Part shown: one piece after another, positions 18,961 through 27,101 of the stretch | Numbering within the stretch: position 1 is the stretch's first letter | Layout: each line of letters begins with the position of its first letter | From: Acidobacteriota bacterium | GTDB lineage: Bacteria > Acidobacteriota > Blastocatellia > Pyrinomonadales > Pyrinomonadaceae | DNA length: 64,000 nucleotides | NCBI GenBank assembly: GCA_016718135.1 | Contig: JADKEF010000009.1 | Coordinates: 1 to 64,000 of the forward strand | Direction of reading: 5' to 3' | Notes under the pieces: generated by a model | What the model was told of the DNA's origin: nothing | Database searches by the model: none | The model's input: the letters and a program-made list of their open reading frames with translations, nothing else | Position numbers and translations under genes: made by a program

Positions 18961-20142
18961 ATGCAGCAGAAAAGAGTTCGTCTAGGCATTGAGCGTTTGT
19001 TGGCAGAGAAGATCGATGTGATCCGCGGCCAGCGTGTTGGTTTGGTATGCAATCAGGCGTCCGTTCTGCCCGACACATTTGCCCACGTGGCAGACGCATT
19101 TGGCGAGCGTGACGAATTTGAACTGACGACGCTCTTTGGCCCGCAGCACGGGATCCGCGGCGATGTTCAGGACAACATGATCGAGACGCCGCACACGGTC
19201 GATGAGCGTACTGGCAAGCCCGTCTATTCGCTCTATAGCGAGACGCGCGAACCGACGGCCGAGATGGTCAAGGACATCGACGCATTTGTCATCGATCTAC
19301 AGGATGTCGGCTGCCGCATCTACACCTTCGTTTATACGATGGCGAATTGTATGCGTGCCGCAAAGCAGTTCCGCAAAAAGGTCATCGTCTGCGACCGTCC
19401 AAACCCGATCAACGGAACGGCGATCGAGGGCAATATCACCGAACATGAGTTCAAATCGTTCGTCGGCCAGTTCGAACTGCCGACCCGCCACGGCATGACG
19501 ATCGGCGAGCTCGCAAAAATGTTCAATGAGCATTTCGGCATCGGCTGCGACCTCGATGTCATCGAGATGGAAGGCTGGACACGCGGGATGTGGGGCGACG
19601 AGACCGGTTTGCCGTGGATCCTGCCTTCGCCAAATATCCCGACCGTCGACAGCTGTGTTGTTTTCCCCGCGACCGTTCACATCGAGGGCACCGAACTGAG
19701 CGAAGGCCGGGGCACGACCAAACCATTCGAACTGAACGGTGCTCCATTCATTGATCCGTATGCATGGGTCGCTGAGCTCGATAAATTTGGCTTTGCGGGG
19801 GTGAAGTTTCGCCACGTCTTTTTCCGCCCGACGTTTCAGAAATGCGCCGAACAGGTCTGCGGCGGCGTTCAGATCCACGTCACAGACCGTGAGGCCTTCA
19901 CGCCCGTCATCGTCGGCATCGCGATGATCAAAACCGCCTACGATTTGTACACCGAACATTTTCAGTGGAAACAGGAGGCGTACGAATACGTCTTCGACAA
20001 GAACCCAATGGACGTGGTCTGCGGCACCGACAAGATCCGCAAGGCGATCGAGGGCGGCGTTGCTTTAAATGAGATCGAGGCGGACTGGGCCGAAGGGATG
20101 AACACTTTTCGCGAGGCTAGAAGATCGTATCTGCTCTACTAA
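18961..20142 (+). CDS. namZ: DUF1343 protein, exo-beta-N-acetylmuramidase NamZ family (GH171)
   Basis: ~393 residues from ATG 18961. Family motifs: VGLVCNQAS, LFGPQHGIRG, LYSETREPT, DAFVIDLQDVGCRIYTF, CDRPNPINGT, PTRHGMTIGELA, LPWILPSPNIPT and EGTELSEGRGTTKPFE. NamZ removes MurNAc from the non-reducing end of peptidoglycan fragments. No signal peptide is visible, which suggests a cytoplasmic muropeptide-recycling role here. It is 11 bp upstream of an LD-carboxypeptidase gene on the same strand, also a recycling function. Confidence 0.9.
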   Translation: MQQKRVRLGIERLLAEKIDVIRGQRVGLVCNQASVLPDTFAHVADAFGERDEFELTTLFGPQHGIRGDVQDNMIETPHTVDERTGKPVYSLYSETREPTAEMVKDIDAFVIDLQDVGCRIYTFVYTMANCMRAAKQFRKKVIVCDRPNPINGTAIEGNITEHEFKSFVGQFELPTRHGMTIGELAKMFNEHFGIGCDLDVIEMEGWTRGMWGDETGLPWILPSPNIPTVDSCVVFPATVHIEGTELSEGRGTTKPFELNGAPFIDPYAWVAELDKFGFAGVKFRHVFFRPTFQKCAEQVCGGVQIHVTDREAFTPVIVGIAMIKTAYDLYTEHFQWKQEAYEYVFDKNPMDVVCGTDKIRKAIEGGVALNEIEADWAEGMNTFREARRSYLLY

Positions 20143-20153
20143 CCGGAGATAAG

Positions 20154-21182
20154 ATGAAACGACGAGACTTGATCAAGGGCGTGGCGGTGCTCCCGCTACT
20201 CGCTACCACCACTTTGAGCCAAAAGACAGCAAGCCATAAACTCATCAAACCCAAGCGCCTCAAGAAAGGCGACACGGTCGCGATCATAGCTCCGTCTAGC
20301 GGTGCTGATGAAAAGCAATTTGAAAAGGCCATCCAGAACATGACGGATCTGGGCTTTAAGCCAATCCTTGGAAAGTACGCGAGAGAGATCAATGGGTTTC
20401 TCGCCGGAACGGATGAGCAGCGGATCGCGGACATTCATTGGGCGTTTAGCGATAAAGAGATAGATGCCGTCTGGTGCGTTCGCGGCGGGTATGGACTCTC
20501 GCGCATACTGCCAAAGATCGACTATGCCTTGATCAGGAAAAATCCAAAGATCTTCATGGGCTATTCGGACATCACCGCCCTCCATCTGGCGATCCATGAG
20601 AATACCGGCCTGGTCACGTTTCACGGCCCGGTCGCCTCATCGACGTATGCCGACTACCCGAAAAAATACGTCATCAATACTCTGATAACTCCCGTCGTAC
20701 CCGACAAGATCGAGCCCTCGCCAGACAACGTCGCCAAGGGCACTCTGCTCTACAAAACTCAGGTCATCACCAGCGGAAAGGCTCGCGGCCGTCTCATCGG
20801 CGGCAATCTTTCTCTGCTAACGGCTCTCGCCGGTACGCCCTACGCTCTGCGTAATATAAAAGGCAAGCTGCTGTTCATCGAAGATGTCGGCGAAAGGCCG
20901 TATCGGCTGGACCGGATGTTCACGCAGCTAAAACAGAGTGTGAATCTGAAAGAACTAGCCGGCATCGCCCTCGGCATTTTCGAAGGCTGCGACGCCCCGG
21001 ACGCTAAGTCGCAAACGGTAATTGATGTCGTGAAAGATCAACTCGGTGGCTTAGGCATCCCGGTCATCTACGGCTTATCTTTCGGCCATATCCGGGATCA
21101 ATTTACGTTTCCGCTCGGTGTGCAGGCTGAGTTGGATACTGGGAATTCAACAATGACTCTCTTAGAATCTGGGGTGGTCTAG
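20154..21182 (+). CDS. LD-carboxypeptidase (peptidase S66, LdcA/MccF family)
   Basis: 342 residues. N-terminus MKRRDLIKGVAVLPLLATTT looks like an export signal with a twin-arginine-like RR. Family motifs: DTVAIIAPSSG, RGGYGLSRILP, nucleophile Ser in GYSDITALH, GGNLSLL, catalytic Glu in FIEDVGE and His in FGHIRDQ. The family cleaves the L-Lys/DAP-D-Ala bond in tetrapeptide side chains. A GGAGAT ribosome site precedes ATG. Likely co-transcribed with namZ. If the signal is real it would act outside the cytoplasm, unlike E. coli LdcA. Confidence 0.88.
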   Translation: MKRRDLIKGVAVLPLLATTTLSQKTASHKLIKPKRLKKGDTVAIIAPSSGADEKQFEKAIQNMTDLGFKPILGKYAREINGFLAGTDEQRIADIHWAFSDKEIDAVWCVRGGYGLSRILPKIDYALIRKNPKIFMGYSDITALHLAIHENTGLVTFHGPVASSTYADYPKKYVINTLITPVVPDKIEPSPDNVAKGTLLYKTQVITSGKARGRLIGGNLSLLTALAGTPYALRNIKGKLLFIEDVGERPYRLDRMFTQLKQSVNLKELAGIALGIFEGCDAPDAKSQTVIDVVKDQLGGLGIPVIYGLSFGHIRDQFTFPLGVQAELDTGNSTMTLLESGVV

Positions 21183-21249
21183 ACATCTATTACTCTGTCG
21201 CTGGTTTCATATTCCCTCAGGTTCTTGCCATCTTTTTGATTCCATTCGG

Positions 21250-22701
21250 TCACGCTCGCGGTTTGAAGTTGACGAGATTATTGGCCATGCCACCGAATAC
21301 AAAATGGTGCAGGGGCAGCACTGAATACCAATATAGCCGCCCCAGCACGCCCTTTGGTCGGAAAGTCGCGTTTTGTTTTAGAAAGGCCTGACCGTCTTTC
21401 TCGACCACTTTGAATTCGAGCCACGCCTCGCCGGGCAACTTCATCTCTGCATATAGCAGCAGGCGTCTTTCCTGTTTGTCTGCTACCAGAACACGCCAGA
21501 AATCAAGAGTGTCGCCCGGATAAATTGTGTTAACGCTCGTTCGACCGCGGCGAAGCCCGACGCCGCCGACCGCTTTGTCCATCAGGCCGCGAATTGACCA
21601 GAGCCAGTTAGCATAATACCAACCGCGCGATCCACCTATCGACCAAACATTGTCCACAACCTGATCAACATCACTTGCTATTGCTACTTGCCGTTTATCA
21701 AAATAACAGCCGTTTTCGGGAACGTCGACGTGAGTAAAGAGTGAATTGTCCTTATAGCTCGAACTGAGCGAATCTTTCCAACTCGAAGGAACGCTGTTCT
21801 GGCCGATCTTCTGAAACGCCAACTTGACCGCCTGTCGGTAGTTGATCGGTTCGATCCCGAGCATCTCAGTTAGATCGTTGTTCTGAGCGACGACCTCGAC
21901 CTTCATGCTCTTGACGAGATTAACAGCCAGCTTGAACGAAGTGCTGGTCACGAAATACAGCCAATAGGACGATATCCTCGGGCTCATTACCGGAACCGTT
22001 AGAATGTAACGCTTGAGTCCACGGACCTCCGCAAACGTGAGAAGCATTTCCTTATACGTCAGCACATCTGGTCCGCCGATATCGTATGAACGGCCGAAAG
22101 TTTCCTCGCGGCAGAGAACGCCGCTGAGGCATTCGAGAACGTTACGGATCGCTATCGGCTGCGTTCTGGTGTTTAGCCATTTGGGGGCGATCATCACAGG
22201 TAGCTTCTCAACCAGGTCGCGCATTATCTCAAATGACGAACTGCCGGAGCCGACAATGATCCCAGCCTTTAGAGATGTGACGGGCACGCGGCTGGTACGT
22301 AAAATCTCGTCTACTTTTTTTCGCGAAGCGAGATGCTTGGAGAGTTTGTCGTCGTTCGTGATCCCGCCGAGGTAAATGATCTGCCGGGCAGTCGTTTGAT
22401 CGACTAGTCTAACGAAATTAGTGGCGGCACGCTGCTCCATTTCCTGAAAATCACTTGAGCTGTCGCTCATCGAGTGGATCAGATAATAGGCAGCCTCAAT
22501 ATCCCGGAGACGGTCATTAAACCGCGGTTCTTCAAGAAAATCTATCTCAAGTACTGATACGCCTGGGTGGTCGTAAATTCCGCCGGTAGGGAAACGCCCG
22601 GCGTCCCGGACACAGCAGATCACCTCATGGCCCTGATCCAGAAGCGTGGGCAGAAGTCGTTTTCCAATGTATCCGTTGGCACCGGTCAGAAGTACCTTCA
22701 T
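21250..22701 (-). CDS. NAD(P)-binding epimerase/SDR-like protein with C-terminal DUF2867 domain
   Basis: 483 residues. Residues 1-300 form an atypical extended SDR with GANGYIGKRLLP (dinucleotide-binding glycine motif), YYLIHSMSD and YLGGITNDD; residues ~330-483 form a DUF2867 domain with TIYPGDTLDFWRV and WLEFKVVEKDG. Proteins with this architecture are widespread but functionally uncharacterised. Convergent with the LD-carboxypeptidase gene, with a 67-bp gap and no obvious terminator. Confidence 0.85.
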   Translation of the reverse strand: MKVLLTGANGYIGKRLLPTLLDQGHEVICCVRDAGRFPTGGIYDHPGVSVLEIDFLEEPRFNDRLRDIEAAYYLIHSMSDSSSDFQEMEQRAATNFVRLVDQTTARQIIYLGGITNDDKLSKHLASRKKVDEILRTSRVPVTSLKAGIIVGSGSSSFEIMRDLVEKLPVMIAPKWLNTRTQPIAIRNVLECLSGVLCREETFGRSYDIGGPDVLTYKEMLLTFAEVRGLKRYILTVPVMSPRISSYWLYFVTSTSFKLAVNLVKSMKVEVVAQNNDLTEMLGIEPINYRQAVKLAFQKIGQNSVPSSWKDSLSSSYKDNSLFTHVDVPENGCYFDKRQVAIASDVDQVVDNVWSIGGSRGWYYANWLWSIRGLMDKAVGGVGLRRGRTSVNTIYPGDTLDFWRVLVADKQERRLLLYAEMKLPGEAWLEFKVVEKDGQAFLKQNATFRPKGVLGRLYWYSVLPLHHFVFGGMANNLVNFKPRA

Positions 22702-22853
22702 AAGAATGGTCGACTTATGTTTTAACCACCGCTAACCGCGATTTGCGACGGTGCGACGGTGTCGCTCACGCTTCGCGGCTCGCTTTGATTGAATAATTGA
22801 CCTTATATCCGCCAAGTAGATGTACTCAAACCGCTAGCCTTTCGCTCTTACTC

Positions 22854-24374
22854 CTAAAACCAACTACTCTTGCTCTTCCCGCCGAAGATGCTGCCGAGAA
22901 CGCCGCGGACGATGGCGTTGCCGACCTGGCGGCCGATGGATGAGCTGGCTGAGCGGGCGACGCTCTTCGTCACGGATTCGACCAGCGAATCGTTCCGGCT
23001 ACTCGCCGTGCGTGTTGCTTTCGCTTCTTCTTTAGCGATCTGCTCTTCTTGCTTAGCGATCATCTCGGCCTCGGCGGCTGCTGCCTGCTCGGCCGCTCGC
23101 GTGTCGGCGGCGACCTGAAGCATTTCGTAGGCGGATTCGCGGTCAAGCACGTTTTCATACACACCGGCGACGAGCGAATTTGCGATCAATGCGGCACGCT
23201 GCTCCGGAGTGATCGGACCGATCTGGCCGCTTGGCGGCACCACGAACGCCCGGTCGACCATCGTCGGCACGCCCTTCTCGTCGAGCGTCGAGACCAGCAC
23301 CTCGCCGACGCCAAGCTCGGTAATGACGGTTTCGGTATCAAGCTTTGGATTCACGCGGAACGACGAAGCTGCGGCTCGCACTCCTTTCTGCTCCTGCGGC
23401 GTGTACGCACGAAGAGCGTGCTGCATTCGATTGCCGAGCTGAGCCAGCACCTTTTCCGGGATATCCGCCGGATTCTGCGTCACAAAATAGACCCCGACTC
23501 CCTTCGAACGAATGAGCCGCACGACCTGTTCGACCTTATCGACAAGCGCCGCCGGAGCGTCAGAGAAAAGCAGATGTGCCTCGTCGAAGAAGAATACGAG
23601 CTTTGGCTTCTCAAGATCGCCCGCCTCGGGCAGCGACTCAAAAAGCTCGCTCAACAGCCAGAGAAGAAATGTCGAGTACAGCTTTGGGGCGTTGATGAGC
23701 TGATCGGCGGCGAGCAAATTCAACACTCCTTTGCCACCAACGGTCTGCATGAAATCCTCGAGCTTGACCGCAGGCTCGCCAAAAAAGTTGTCGCCGCCCT
23801 GTTCGTCGATTTGCAGCAACCCGCGTTGGATCGCACCGACCGATGCCGCCGAGACGTTGCCGTATTTGAGCGTCAATTCCTGTGCATTTTGCCCGACCCA
23901 GGTCATCAGAGCCTGCAGGTCCTTGAGGTCGAGCAGCAGCATCCCGTTGTCGTCTGCGTACTTGAAGGCGATCGAGAGAACCCCTTCCTGCGTGTCATTA
24001 AGCTGCAAAAGCCGCGACAGCAGAAGCGGCCCCATCTCCGAGACGGTCGCCCTTAACGGATGCCCGGCCTTGCCAAAAACGTCCCAGATCGTCGCCGGAA
24101 AGCCCTCGAAAGCGGGCGTAATACCAAGCAGTTCGTTACGCGCATCGATCTTCGCATTCCCGCCGCCCGGCTGCGTGACGCCAGTCAGATCGCCCTTGAT
24201 ATCGGCCATAAAGACCGGCACGCCCCGCGAGCTAAAGCCCTCAGCCAGCTTCTGCAGCGTCACGGTCTTACCCGTTCCCGTCGCCCCGGTGATCACGCCA
24301 TGGCGATTTGCCATCTGCGGCAGTAAGAAAAACTCGGCCTCGGTATTTTTAGCAACTAAGATTGGTTCGCTCAT
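22854..24374 (-). CDS. HerA-like ATPase of the DUF853 / YjgR family
   Basis: 506 residues. Walker A is GATGTGKT near residue 31-38; Walker B is KLVFFFDEAHLLF near residue 265. Family features: FMADIKGDLTG, WDVFGKAGHPLR and FVTQNPADIPEKVLAQLGNR. The C-terminus (last ~100 residues) is a charged Ala/Glu/Lys coiled segment followed by a Gly/Ser tail. HerA-type hexameric ATPases translocate DNA, but the DUF853 branch has no settled role. Downstream of a DUF3052 gene on the same strand, with a 155-bp repeat-rich gap. Confidence 0.9.
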   Translation of the reverse strand: MSEPILVAKNTEAEFFLLPQMANRHGVITGATGTGKTVTLQKLAEGFSSRGVPVFMADIKGDLTGVTQPGGGNAKIDARNELLGITPAFEGFPATIWDVFGKAGHPLRATVSEMGPLLLSRLLQLNDTQEGVLSIAFKYADDNGMLLLDLKDLQALMTWVGQNAQELTLKYGNVSAASVGAIQRGLLQIDEQGGDNFFGEPAVKLEDFMQTVGGKGVLNLLAADQLINAPKLYSTFLLWLLSELFESLPEAGDLEKPKLVFFFDEAHLLFSDAPAALVDKVEQVVRLIRSKGVGVYFVTQNPADIPEKVLAQLGNRMQHALRAYTPQEQKGVRAAASSFRVNPKLDTETVITELGVGEVLVSTLDEKGVPTMVDRAFVVPPSGQIGPITPEQRAALIANSLVAGVYENVLDRESAYEMLQVAADTRAAEQAAAAEAEMIAKQEEQIAKEEAKATRTASSRNDSLVESVTKSVARSASSSIGRQVGNAIVRGVLGSIFGGKSKSSWF

Positions 24375-24380
24375 AGGTTA

Positions 24381-24545
24381 GTGAATAGGTACAGTGAACA
24401 GTGAATAGTGCCGGACAAGATCGACCAGTATATGCGATATGATACAGCGAAACGCATGAAAGTGAATAGTGAATAACGAACAGTGAATAATTAAAACCTT
24501 GCCGCTGGCTGCTCATTGTTCACTATTCACTATTCTCTGTTCACT
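24381..24545. repeat. Cluster of short GTGAATAGTGAA direct and inverted repeats
   Basis: Variants of GTGAATAGTGAA or GTGAACAGTGAA appear around 24381, 24394, 24462 and 24481, and the reverse complement TTCACTATTCACTATTC around 24519. The arms 24461-24490 and 24517-24545 can pair as an imperfect hairpin. The right arm supplies the last codons of the DUF3052 gene. It looks like a small palindromic repeat element that has invaded the gap. Confidence 0.65.
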
Positions 24546-25003
24546 TTCCGTATGACCACCTTCAGCCCAGACCATTTCTCATCCACCGCACAGACTCTTA
24601 CATCGACCAGCCCGAGCGGAAACGCCGCCTCGCGAACCGTGTCCTCGGTGATCTCGGTCGGCAGCTTGGCCGCCTTCTTATACCAAGAAACCCAGATCGC
24701 CCCGTCCTGCTTAATAACACTTCGCAGTCGTGCCAATTCGCCAAACAGCTCATCGCGGCCATTTGTAAAAAGATGCACGATGTCCCAACGTTGCGACGGC
24801 GTAGCACTGGACACGTATTGCCCGGCCAGAACCCCGCGCGTGAGCAAGGGCGTAACACTTTCCGCAGCCTCGATCAAGACATCCTCCGGCACCGGGTCAA
24901 CCAACTGCCCATAGTCGTCCGGAGCATTCACGGTCAACACCGCCATCCCCGCCTTCATCCCCAACTTCTTCGCCAACGGCGTCCCCGAATATCCAGTGAT
25001 CAT
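24530..25003 (-). CDS. DUF3052 family protein
   Basis: 157 residues. Characteristic GYSGTPLAKKLGMKAGM at the N-terminus, FTNGRDELFGEL, and WVSWYKKAAKLPTEITED before the C-terminal VCAVDEKWSGLKVVIRK. The fold is not enzymatically defined. It starts 3 bp after the stop of the Fic gene on the same strand, so the two are likely co-transcribed. The final residues fall inside a repeat element shared with the gap, which may have altered the C-terminus. Confidence 0.85.
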   Translation of the reverse strand: MITGYSGTPLAKKLGMKAGMAVLTVNAPDDYGQLVDPVPEDVLIEAAESVTPLLTRGVLAGQYVSSATPSQRWDIVHLFTNGRDELFGELARLRSVIKQDGAIWVSWYKKAAKLPTEITEDTVREAAFPLGLVDVRVCAVDEKWSGLKVVIRKVNRE

Positions 25004-25006
25004 ATT

Positions 25007-26014
25007 TCAAGACTTTCGCAAGCCGTATCGCCCGGTTTTTTTGCCGCCGGTTCTTTCGATCATTCCGGCTTCTATGAGCGGATTGATCAGGTCCATCGCA
25101 CCTTGCCTCGAAATATCGAGTGCCGACCAAATATCGGACGGTGACATCGATCCGTGATCGGCTAGCAGCCGGAGAAGTCGTTCCTGTTTTGGGCGCAAAG
25201 CGATCTTCTTGCCGGGTCCAGGCTGAAAAGTTTGAACCCGTAGCCAGACCTGTTTAAGTGTCTTGAACAGCCCCTCGGCCGAGTATTCAAGCCAGCCGGT
25301 TAGGTTGTCGCCATCGCGACGCACTGCATCTAGAGCAGCGTAGTATCTCGGCCGATCTTCCCAGTAGAATTCATCTACTGAAAAAATATGGTGCGTATCA
25401 AATCCACGCCGGTAAAGCTCCCAAAGAGCTAGAGCCCGTCCCGTCCGCCCGTTCCCGTCGGCAAACGGATGGATCGACTCGAAGCGATGATGCAGGATCG
25501 ATGAGCTAAGCACGGGCGACAATTCCGTCGACTTCTTATTCCACCACTCGAGCAATTCGAACATCAAAGGCGAAACGTCGTCGGGCGGCGGCGGAACGTA
25601 GTTGCCCACACGAACATGGATCGTGCGATAACGGCCCGCCTCACCCTGATCCATGACACCGTCGGCGAGAATCTTGTGCAGCGTGAACACATGCTCGTGG
25701 TGCAAACGCTTTTTGTCTGCGTTCTTCTCAACGTACCGCAGCCCGGCAAAATAATTTAGCACCTCACGCTGCGACCGCTCGCCTGCAGCAACAAGTGTCC
25801 GCCCTTCTTCAATGGCACGCACTTGTTCGAGCGTCAGTGGGTTGCCCTCGATAGCTGTCGAAGCGTGCACATTTCGCGATCTCGTATCCTTTTGCAAGGC
25901 CGGTATCCACGACAACTCGACCGCAGCGGATTGGATACGCTCTCGCAACACCGCGATCTCTTCACTGAGAGTCAGCAGATGGTTCGAGATAGTGAACTGC
26001 GGAATAAACACCAT
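25007..26014 (-). CDS. Fic-domain protein with C-terminal winged helix (predicted class II AMP-transferase)
   Basis: ~335 residues from ATG 26014; a TTG at 26026 would add four residues but falls in an upstream repeat. The N-terminal inhibitory motif STAIEGN matches [S/T]xxxE[G/N] of class II Fic proteins. The catalytic core HPFADGNGRTGR is complete with His and the Asp/Asn/Arg residues, so it can be active. The last ~60 residues form a winged-helix (MSPSDIWSALDISRQGAMDLI). Fic enzymes AMPylate target proteins; self-control by the N-terminal Glu and target are unknown. Three direct repeats just upstream may be an operator. Confidence 0.92.
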   Translation of the reverse strand: MVFIPQFTISNHLLTLSEEIAVLRERIQSAAVELSWIPALQKDTRSRNVHASTAIEGNPLTLEQVRAIEEGRTLVAAGERSQREVLNYFAGLRYVEKNADKKRLHHEHVFTLHKILADGVMDQGEAGRYRTIHVRVGNYVPPPPDDVSPLMFELLEWWNKKSTELSPVLSSSILHHRFESIHPFADGNGRTGRALALWELYRRGFDTHHIFSVDEFYWEDRPRYYAALDAVRRDGDNLTGWLEYSAEGLFKTLKQVWLRVQTFQPGPGKKIALRPKQERLLRLLADHGSMSPSDIWSALDISRQGAMDLINPLIEAGMIERTGGKKTGRYGLRKS

Positions 26015-26017
26015 CCC

Positions 26018-26051
26018 ATAAGTCAAGCATAAGTCAAGTTATGAGTCAAGC
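26018..26051 (-). promoter_or_regulatory. Three 11-12-bp direct repeats directly upstream of fic
   Basis: ATAAGTCAAGC (26018), ATAAGTCAAGT (26029) and ATGAGTCAAGC (26041) are spaced by 11 and 12 bp, about one helical turn. On the gene strand each contains a TTGACT like a -35 box. Location within 4-37 bases of the fic start suggests an operator bound cooperatively, possibly by the Fic protein's own winged helix (inference). Confidence 0.5.
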
Positions 26052-26070
26052 ACTTGCTTATCAGCGAACA

Positions 26071-26508
26071 TCAAATTGATGAGCTACACTCCACCATTTT
26101 TCCTCGGCTTGCGGTGGCCGGGGCGGGGACGGCGACGGTTTCGGATAGTTTTAGGTAGAGGCGGCCGATGGCGTCGGTTGTCGGGGCTAGGAAGCGGAGG
26201 GTTGTGTCGGGGCGGATGCCGAAGTGTTTGCAGAACGGGTTGGCTCGGATGTAGCGGCCGGTGATCGGCGGGGTTTCGCGCAGGGTGAAGGCAGCGGGCG
26301 AGGTCGTAGCCAGCGTTGGCTCGACGATGATCATGTCTTTTTCGCGGTTAAAGTAAAGATAGACCGCCTGCGGAGCACCCATTAGAGCGTGCGCCTTGCG
26401 GTTGATGAACATCGTGCCATTTCGGTTGATAGTAGCGTGGATGCGTTCGGCATAGGGCACAGTCGGCCCGCCTAAGAATTTTTCGCATTGTCGGTCGAGG
26501 ATATCCAT
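26071..26508 (-). CDS. Hypothetical protein
   Basis: 145 residues, no family recognised. It has no signal peptide or membrane segment. The central part (INRNGTMFINRKAHALMGAP, VYLYFNREKDMIIVEP) alternates hydrophobic strands in a manner reminiscent of small beta-barrel or AbrB-like folds, but this is only a loose impression. It lies upstream of fic on the same strand (57 bp gap). ATG 26508 is followed closely upstream by short CAGTGGT repeats. Confidence 0.6.
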   Translation of the reverse strand: MDILDRQCEKFLGGPTVPYAERIHATINRNGTMFINRKAHALMGAPQAVYLYFNREKDMIIVEPTLATTSPAAFTLRETPPITGRYIRANPFCKHFGIRPDTTLRFLAPTTDAIGRLYLKLSETVAVPAPATASRGKMVECSSSI

Positions 26509-27101
26509 AAGTCAGTGGTCAGTGGTCAGAATAGTGACTGTTTCTTAGATAGCACAAGATTGCATATGTGTCAAGCGGTTTTTTGGTTGACGCGTGGCGA
26601 CCGGTGCATTTAGAAGCCCGGCTCTGCCTATTCGCAGTGCGGCGATGGCTACGCCTCGCCGTAAGCATCCACATCACGCCCTACTGTTTTCGCACGCCTC
26701 CGCCGCCCGGAGCGGCGGAGGCGTGCGAAAACAGATCTCTCAGGATCCGATGGTCGGCGAGGCTTAGCCATCGCCGCCATGCGAGACGGCAAAGCCGCAA
26801 ACGCTTTTGCCGCTCTCGCGGCCCGCTTGCTGTCTTGGGCGATTTGGGCGGTTTTGAAAAGAAGGGGCGAAAATGCGGTTCGGAGTTTGTGCAAAACGGT
26901 TCGGAGAACGACCAGAATGTTCTTTTCCCTGACACTTTTCGTCGCGAATCTTATTCGTGGCCCCTTTCGCGCACATTCGCGGTTAAACCTTCTCTGGCCC
27001 GGCGCGGATTGATTAAATCTTAGAACTGCTACATAATCGGTAATTTTGATATTTACATCGATATCGGACGGTGCGTCCGTTCGAGGATATAACAACATAG
27101 T
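26509..27101. other. 593-bp intergenic region before hppA
   Basis: No convincing gene; the apparent frames here are antisense reflections of a palindrome. It holds CAGTGGT direct repeats near 26512-26530, the nested palindrome 26619-26797 (separate entry), a CGGCAAA...TTTTGCCG hairpin near 26787-26812, and an AT-rich stretch before hppA that probably holds its promoter. Confidence 0.6.
26619..26797. repeat. 179-bp nested inverted repeat
   Basis: The centre is a perfect 23-bp inverted repeat (26684-26706 / 26712-26734) with a 5-base loop. Outside an unpaired 20-22-base bulge come 23-bp arms with one mismatch (26639-26661 / 26755-26777), then looser 20-base arms (26619-26638 / 26778-26797, 14 of 20 paired). 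Overall a long cruciform-capable element in a non-coding gap, resembling a REP/MITE-type unit or a structured RNA. Confidence 0.8.
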
